Shown: one piece after another, positions 33,339-35,604 of the stretch
Position numbering within the stretch: position 1 is the first letter of the stretch
Layout: the number at the start of each line of letters is the position of its first letter
Source: Candidatus Delongbacteria bacterium
Lineage (GTDB): Bacteria; Delongbacteria; UBA4055
Length of the DNA stretch: 35,604 nt
Reading direction: 5' to 3'
Assembly: GCA_027858795.1 (NCBI GenBank)
Contig: JAQICF010000137.1
Coordinates: forward strand, 1-35,604
Position numbers and translations under genes: made by a program
The notes under the pieces: generated by a model
The model's input: the letters and a program-made list of their open reading frames with translations, nothing else
Databases searched by the model: none
Told to the model about the DNA's origin: nothing

Positions 33339-34163
33339 ATGGCTAAAAGACAGATAATAAAAATAGACGCTAAACTTTGTAACGGATGTGGTAACTGTAT
33401 CCCTGATTGCCCGGAAGGCGCGCTTCAAATGATCGATGGAAAAGCAAGATTGATAAGTGATCTCTTCTGTGATGGGCTTGGGGCTTGTATAGGTAACTGT
33501 CCAGTCGGAGCGATCTCTACCGAAGAAAGAGAAGCAGGTGAATACGATGAAGCTCTAGTCATCGAAAATATTATCCCCGCAGGAACTAATACTATTAAAG
33601 CTCACTTGAAACACCTGAACGATCATGGGCTGGACAAATATGTAAATCAGGCAATTCAGATACTTACTGCTAAAGGAATTGATATTCCTGAATTTAGAAA
33701 TGCACCTTCAAGTTGTGCAACTGGAGGATGCCCTGGAAGTTCTCCACAGACAATTCCTGATAATCATGATATCGGAACTGTTCTTTCAAGCGGTAAATCA
33801 CAACTTAAGCATTGGCCGGTTCAGTTACATCTCATAAATCAGAACGATCCGAGCTTTGACAATGCAGATATTCTAATTGCCGCTGATGGAGTTATGGCAT
33901 CATATCCGAATTTTCATGAAAAATTTCTAAAGAATAAAAGACTTATAATATTCTGCCCTAAACTTGATCAGGGAGTTGAAAGATACATTTCAAAACTAGC
34001 TTACATATTTAAAAACAAGAGTATCAAATCTATTCACGTTGTTAGAATGGAAGTTCCATGCTGCGGTGGAATGGAAGTAATAGTTCAAAAGGCACTTGAA
34101 ATTGCAGGTGTAAGCAAAATGGTAAAACTTGATGTCATATCCATCAGCGGAAGCATCCTATAA
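33339..34163 (+). CDS. Dicluster 4Fe-4S ferredoxin-like protein of the hcp operon
   Basis: A 274-residue cytosolic Fe-S protein. The N-terminal domain has a standard cluster site, CNGCGNCIPDCP (14-25), and a second, altered one, CDGLGACIGNCP (44-55), in which the usual C-x2-C-x2-C spacing is replaced by C-x5-C-x3-C. The C-terminal domain (about 90-274) has further cysteine motifs: SCATGGCP (about 123-130) and VPCCGG (about 243-248). This layout is recurrent next to Hcp genes in anaerobes, and it may serve as the electron donor or maturation partner of Hcp. A GGAG box precedes the ATG. It is co-directional with tetR, the cupins and hcp. Confidence 0.87.
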   Translation: MAKRQIIKIDAKLCNGCGNCIPDCPEGALQMIDGKARLISDLFCDGLGACIGNCPVGAISTEEREAGEYDEALVIENIIPAGTNTIKAHLKHLNDHGLDKYVNQAIQILTAKGIDIPEFRNAPSSCATGGCPGSSPQTIPDNHDIGTVLSSGKSQLKHWPVQLHLINQNDPSFDNADILIAADGVMASYPNFHEKFLKNKRLIIFCPKLDQGVERYISKLAYIFKNKSIKSIHVVRMEVPCCGGMEVIVQKALEIAGVSKMVKLDVISISGSIL

Positions 34164-34166
34164 ACC

Positions 34167-34194
34167 CGTAAAGACGTTGCACCGCAACGTCTCA
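34167..34194. repeat. Palindromic repeat, family A (copy 4), ahead of the first cupin gene
   Basis: A 28-nt element identical to the copy at 33295. It begins 3 bp after the Fe-S protein stop and ends 4 bp before the AAGGAG of the cupin gene at 34211. Confidence 0.85.
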
Positions 34195-34210
34195 AACAAG
34201 GAGAAATAAA

Positions 34211-34549
34211 ATGAAGACGATAAAAGTATCTGAAGTAGAAAAGAAAAATACACCTCATGGTGTCGATGCCAGGGATCTATATTCAACTGACAATGCCTTG
34301 GTAGTGCACATACAACTACAACCCGGAGAAAATCTGATAAAGCATATTACACCGGTTGATGTTTACTTCTATGTACTTGAAGGTGAAGGTGTTGTTGAGA
34401 TCGGAGATGAAAAGAAAACAGTAACGAAAGATACACTGATAGACAGCCCTAAAGATATACCTCACTGCTGGTACAATGAAAGTGATAGTGTTCTGAGAGT
34501 ACTTGTAAATAAAGTTCCAAGACCATCGAATAAAACTAAATTGTTATAA
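34211..34549 (+). CDS. Small cupin-domain protein
   Basis: A 112-residue single-domain beta-barrel (cupin 2 type). Motif 1, GENLIKHITPVDVYFYVLEGEG (38-59), keeps only the first histidine of the usual HxH pair and lacks the glutamate; motif 2, SPKDIPHCWYN (about 78-88), keeps His and Asn. The metal site is therefore reduced, and enzymatic activity is doubtful. AAGGAG precedes the ATG. It lies between the Fe-S protein and a second, divergent cupin, all in one operon with hcp. The role is unknown; sensing or binding a small molecule is a guess. Confidence 0.82.
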   Translation: MKTIKVSEVEKKNTPHGVDARDLYSTDNALVVHIQLQPGENLIKHITPVDVYFYVLEGEGVVEIGDEKKTVTKDTLIDSPKDIPHCWYNESDSVLRVLVNKVPRPSNKTKLL

Positions 34550-34567
34550 ATTTTACGGAGATATGAT

Positions 34568-34882
34568 ATGAAGACAATAGATCCAAACACTTTAGAAGTA
34601 ATATATGACCAGGATGGTATAATAGGAAGAAAGATGACTGTGAATTCGAATTTTGAGATAATACACATGACTCTTCAGGCAGGATCATATCTTAAACCTC
34701 ACAAAACACCTTTCGATTCAGAATTTTTCATTCATAAAGGAGATGCCGTTTTGTTAATCGGCGATGAGAAGATTCAGGCAAAGGAAGGAACGATCATGGC
34801 CTGCCCTGGTGAAGTTGATCATGGTCTAAGAAATGATTCTGGTGAAGTAATAATAATTTTAGTGATAAAGAAATTCAAATAA
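34568..34882 (+). CDS. Small cupin-domain protein (second copy, divergent)
   Basis: A 104-residue single-domain cupin. Motif 1, GSYLKPHKTPFDSEFFIHKGD (about 39-59), carries one His and a Glu in place; motif 2, CPGEVDHGLRND (about 78-89), carries His and Asn. Three of the four usual metal ligands are thus present, more than in the neighbour at 34211. The two proteins match in overall pattern but are clearly different, so an old duplication is possible. It starts 18 bp after the first cupin, with ACGGAG upstream, and is 63 bp before hcp. Confidence 0.82.
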   Translation: MKTIDPNTLEVIYDQDGIIGRKMTVNSNFEIIHMTLQAGSYLKPHKTPFDSEFFIHKGDAVLLIGDEKIQAKEGTIMACPGEVDHGLRNDSGEVIIILVIKKFK

Positions 34883-34895
34883 CAAAAACAAGCTT

Positions 34896-34927
34896 GGATA
34901 AGGCGACTTGAATCCCTTACCATAGCG
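34896..34927. repeat. Palindromic repeat, family D (GGATAAGG...CCTTACCATAGCG), copy 3
   Basis: GGATAAGG and CCTTACC pair with one bulged base around a longer loop and run into ATAGCG, as at 9831. It lies just ahead of the AAGGAG box of hcp. Confidence 0.5.
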
Positions 34928-34945
34928 CAAAAAAAGGAGAATAAA

Positions 34946-35604
34946 ATGAGCATGTATTGTTTTCAATGCCAGGAAACTATCGGCAACAAAGGTTGCAGTT
35001 ACGCAAAAGGGTTCTGTGGCAAAACAGCCGATGTGGCAAATTTGCAGGATCTGCTTATTCATGCGTTAAAAGGGATGATGGTTTTCAGATCAAAAGCAAC
35101 AATGGAGATCAGGAAAGAGCACGCTGAGCAATGTAATGATATTGATAAGTTTATTTTAGATAAACTGTTCTCAACAATTACAAATGCCAACTTTGATAGA
35201 AATTACTTCATCAAAGCTATCAAAGAAACTATCGAAATGCGTGAAAAGGGGAAAAAACAAGTTGTTGAAATGGGTATCGATCCAGGACCTCTAGCGCTTC
35301 ACGATGTTGCTACATTCACAATTACTGACGATAATATTGATGAGAAAGCTTCTCAAGTGGGAGTTCTGAGAACAGAAAATGAAGATATTCGTTCGCTTAG
35401 AGAGCTAATTACTATTGGGATCAAAGGTATGGCAGCTTATTCTGATCATGCTTTAAGACTTGGTAAAGAAGTAAAAGAAATCGTTATGTTCATGGAAAGA
35501 GCACTTCTTGCTACACTTAATGATTCTTTGACTGCGGATGAGCTTGTAGCTCTAGTAATGGAAACTGGAAAATATTCTGTTGACGCAATGGCAACACTTG
35601 ATGC
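34946..35604 (+). CDS. hcp: Hybrid cluster protein / hydroxylamine reductase (partial, cut by right edge)
   Basis: The N-terminal 219 residues of Hcp, a cytosolic Fe-S protein linked to nitric oxide and hydroxylamine removal under anaerobic conditions. MYCFQCQETIGNKGCSYAKGFCGKTADVANLQDLL carries the four N-terminal cluster cysteines with spacing C-x2-C-x8-C-x6-C. The x8 gap is like the shorter class I ([4Fe-4S]) type of Desulfovibrio, not the longer enterobacterial class II. Residues 35-219 show the helical domain typical of the family (LRELITIGIKGMAAYSDHA, LGK). The hybrid-cluster ligands lie beyond the window. AAGGAG is 5-6 bp before the ATG. It is the last visible gene of the TetR-controlled operon. 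Confidence 0.93.
   Translation, partial: MSMYCFQCQETIGNKGCSYAKGFCGKTADVANLQDLLIHALKGMMVFRSKATMEIRKEHAEQCNDIDKFILDKLFSTITNANFDRNYFIKAIKETIEMREKGKKQVVEMGIDPGPLALHDVATFTITDDNIDEKASQVGVLRTENEDIRSLRELITIGIKGMAAYSDHALRLGKEVKEIVMFMERALLATLNDSLTADELVALVMETGKYSVDAMATLD

Noticed and set aside
1..35604. Defence island, prophage or transposon in the window
   Set aside because: No transposase, integrase, phage structural gene or recognised defence gene is seen; the XRE and TetR regulators have ordinary metabolic or envelope neighbours.

Overview
The window looks like chromosome from an AT-rich, diderm, probably anaerobic bacterium. A complete six-subunit Rnf complex, a hybrid-cluster protein operon and several Fe-S proteins point to anaerobic, ferredoxin-based energy metabolism. 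Lipoproteins, a six-bladed propeller protein and a secreted papain-family protease fit the FCB-type phyla (Delongbacteria, Cloacimonadota or Bacteroidota-like). The lineage is an inference from style and gene content only. There is no rRNA, no tRNA that I can see, no CRISPR array and no transposase.

Layout. Positions 1-3476 (minus) hold the N-terminal 1,158 codons of a very large protein that runs off the left edge: an AddB-like region with an Fe-S nuclease, fused in one frame to the start of an AddA/UvrD-type helicase. Then come class II fructose-bisphosphate aldolase (+), a secreted FlgT-like-domain protein (-), an XRE regulator (+), adenylosuccinate lyase (-), a propeller lipoprotein (+), and a pair made of a membrane protein and a winged-helix regulator (+). 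The rnfCDGEAB operon follows on the minus strand (16444 to 11003). On the plus strand, coaD leads into a twelve-gene surface-polysaccharide locus (17146-30000): flippase, hexapeptide acyltransferase, Wzz, polymerase, five glycosyltransferases, an MBOAT plus SGNH-like pair and an acyltransferase-3 protein. A secreted C1A cysteine protease (-) separates this locus from a final plus-strand operon: TetR regulator, Fe-S protein, two cupins and Hcp (cut by the right edge).

How the genes work together. The Rnf genes form one ion-pumping ferredoxin:NAD oxidoreductase. The polysaccharide genes supply assembly of repeat units, flipping, polymerisation, length control and heavy O-acylation, but no initiating sugar-phosphate transferase and no outer-membrane exporter, so those must lie elsewhere. 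The TetR-to-Hcp operon looks like a nitrosative or oxidative stress module.

The most unusual non-coding feature is a set of short intergenic palindromes in several families. Three sites share one composite layout directly after a stop codon: a run of degenerate 7-bp repeats, then a TGTAGGGG-headed hairpin. Another family, CGTA(A/G)AGACGT...ACGTCTCA, occurs four times, supplies the rnfB stop codon, and sits just ahead of the ribosome binding sites of two genes in the hcp operon. No gene-free stretch exceeds 300 bases.
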